Shown: positions 62,779-64,000 of the stretch, one piece after another
Numbering within the stretch: position 1 is the stretch's first letter
Layout: the number at the start of each line of letters is the position of its first letter
Assembly: GCF_000317675.1 (NCBI RefSeq)
Contig: NC_019776.1
Span: 2,108,001-2,172,000, forward strand
Direction of reading: 5' to 3'
Length of the DNA stretch: 64,000 nucleotides
DNA from: Cyanobacterium aponinum PCC 10605
Lineage (GTDB): Bacteria; Cyanobacteriota; Cyanobacteriia; Cyanobacteriales; Cyanobacteriaceae
The notes under the pieces: generated by a model
What the model was told of the DNA's origin: nothing
The model's database searches: none
What the model saw: the letters and a program-made list of their open reading frames with translations, nothing else
Translations under genes and position numbers: made by a program

Positions 62779-64000
62779 CTATTTTTTCTCCAGACTATAG
62801 TAAATAGCCCACACTGCCATTGCCCTTAGATAATGACTCGCTCGAAATGTACCTACTGCTGTAATCGCTTCAGGGGTGCGAAATTGTAGCCCATTTTCAT
62901 AGACTTGTTTCACCACCGTTTCTGCGACTCTTAACCCCTCTTGTTTCATGCCGTTGAGAATCATAAAAGCAACGATACCATAATTAATACCTGTCCACAC
63001 TTCTAAAGGATGAGTGTCATTTTCTTTAACAGGTTTTCCGTCGGGTTTTACTCCATTGGCAATACCAAATTTACCATCATGAAATTTTAAGAAACAAGCA
63101 TCATATACTTTTCTGAGGGTAGATTTTACATATTTCGATTCTACAACATCGGGTAATCCTAATAATTGAGCATAAAACTGTCCGCATAGTTGATCAGCCA
63201 TAACCACATCTGAACCACTTTCACTGTCGAGGCGGTAATATTCCCCATTCCAAAGAGTTTCATGATAAAGACTTCTTGCTTGAGTTAACCATTGTTGAAA
63301 AACTGCGATCGCATCTTTAATTCCTTGGGGGTAATCATCAGGTTGTAAACTAGGATTCATAGGGGGATTTGCAATCAATGTATTGCCAATAGCGATAGCC
63401 GCTTCTAATCCTGCAATCCATAAACCGCCACAGTAAGCACTAATACCCTGTAAACGCCAATCATCAAAAGTTTGATCAGGAGCGCCAGAATTTTCAGGGA
63501 TACCATCACCATCTAAATCAAAAGTTTTCACATAATGGAGAGTTTCCACCACACTATCCCAACATTCCCACAAGAAATCTTGATCTAAACCACCAGTAAA
63601 TAAATAATCTCGATAAACTAGCAAAACAAAATCACAGCCCAAATCTTTCCATAAATTACAGTCTTGATAACTGGTATAGTTACTTTTTTCCCAAGGATGC
63701 TCATTTGGTGCGCCTAAATCGTGGGGGGTTGCTCCTTTTGCCTTCCTGATAGCCTGTGTCTGATTATAACCGATGATACGAGGGGTTTTATCTTCTGTAG
63801 GAATTGCCCGACTAAAAGCCTCCATAATTGATTTATCTAAACGAGGCCACATCATGATTAGAGGAAAAGAACCATATAAACGTACATCTAAACTTTCATA
63901 CCAACGATAATCAATACATTCTAAAACCCCAAATTGTCCCACAGGGTCATTTTCTGTTGCCGCAGTCCATAAACTTCCTCCTTCACTCAACAAATATAAT
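62779..64000 (-). CDS. GH116-family glycosidase (bile-acid/glucosylceramidase-like), N-terminal part beyond window
   Basis: The visible 407 residues are the C-terminal catalytic (alpha/alpha)6 domain. They include ENDPVGQFGVLECIDYRWYE, LRKVYDACFLKFHDGKFG and the family block PDQTFDDWRLQGISAYCGGL. The frame is open to base 64000, so the true start lies outside. GH116 enzymes hydrolyse beta-glucosides such as glucosylceramide; in cyanobacteria the substrate is unknown. The catalytic nucleophile region probably lies past the edge and cannot be checked. Confidence 0.85.
   Translation of the reverse strand, partial: LYLLSEGGSLWTAATENDPVGQFGVLECIDYRWYESLDVRLYGSFPLIMMWPRLDKSIMEAFSRAIPTEDKTPRIIGYNQTQAIRKAKGATPHDLGAPNEHPWEKSNYTSYQDCNLWKDLGCDFVLLVYRDYLFTGGLDQDFLWECWDSVVETLHYVKTFDLDGDGIPENSGAPDQTFDDWRLQGISAYCGGLWIAGLEAAIAIGNTLIANPPMNPSLQPDDYPQGIKDAIAVFQQWLTQARSLYHETLWNGEYYRLDSESGSDVVMADQLCGQFYAQLLGLPDVVESKYVKSTLRKVYDACFLKFHDGKFGIANGVKPDGKPVKENDTHPLEVWTGINYGIVAFMILNGMKQEGLRVAETVVKQVYENGLQFRTPEAITAVGTFRASHYLRAMAVWAIYYSLEKK

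Overview
The window is AT-rich chromosomal DNA of a cyanobacterium. Photosynthesis genes settle the phylum: psbD, psbU, petM (a 36-residue gene), chlG and chlP. Most of the window also carries dense copies of the HIP1 octamer GCGATCGC. No phycobilisome, nitrogenase or heterocyst operon is visible. Gene content and composition look to me like a unicellular, low-GC genus such as Cyanobacterium or Geminocystis; that placement is an inference.

Layout. 1-5.8 kb: a truncated subtilase at the left edge, a fibrillin-like protein, a MazF/ribbon-helix-helix toxin-antitoxin pair, bifunctional Rel and a PatD-like protein. 5.8-11.3 kb: three Uma2-family genes (two in near-identical tandem), arginine decarboxylase SpeA and an M16 peptidase homologue without its zinc motif. 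11.3-15.6 kb: repeat-rich spacer, a second fibrillin, a ParE/antitoxin pair, a long non-coding block with a candidate structured RNA, PlsX and a phasin-like protein. 15.7-31 kb: CbbY-like phosphatase, BolA and monothiol glutaredoxin, a DUF3685-type protein, FtsH, ChlG, a CHASE2-kinase, GrpE-DnaK, PsbU, 1-Cys peroxiredoxin and PetM. 31-50 kb: ChlP, RmlA, RibD, HisIE, RsmA, MurF, RfbC, IspG, a TerB/Mo-nitrogenase-C protein, GlpK, RlmD and an ABC-2 permease. 50.4-56.2 kb: a small integrated element. 56.2-64 kb: tRNA-Leu(UAG), a NYN nuclease, an ECF-type ATPase, a solo psbD, a methyltransferase, a Lon-N protein, a PIN-TRAM protein and a truncated GH116 glycosidase.

The accessory content is the most interesting part. 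(1) A ~5.8 kb element sits in the 3' end of tRNA-Leu(UAG), bounded by a 30-bp direct repeat (50383-50412 and 56171-56200). It carries a tyrosine recombinase, two small DNA-binding-type genes and a primase/replication gene. That gene is broken by one in-frame TGA and appears to have lost its ATPase core. I saw no HIP1 site in the element. (2) A 172-192 bp non-autonomous element has four full copies (35055, 38445, 42222, 50078) plus one tail fragment. Three copies have perfect, different 8-bp target duplications, and the ends look like the ISL3 family. (3) A ~100 bp element has four copies, imperfect 18-bp inverted ends and TA flanks. It is often joined to a second module ending in heptamer repeats, and one such module supplies the last eight codons and the stop of rsmA. 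(4) An orphan structured-RNA candidate at about 13.64-13.94 kb may be related to HEARO/omega RNAs.

Housekeeping genes are mostly single transcription units separated by repeat-filled spacers rather than long operons. The clearest functional pairs are the two toxin-antitoxin modules, bolA with the glutaredoxin gene, and grpE with dnaK. rmlA and rfbC, 7.4 kb apart, both serve dTDP-rhamnose synthesis.
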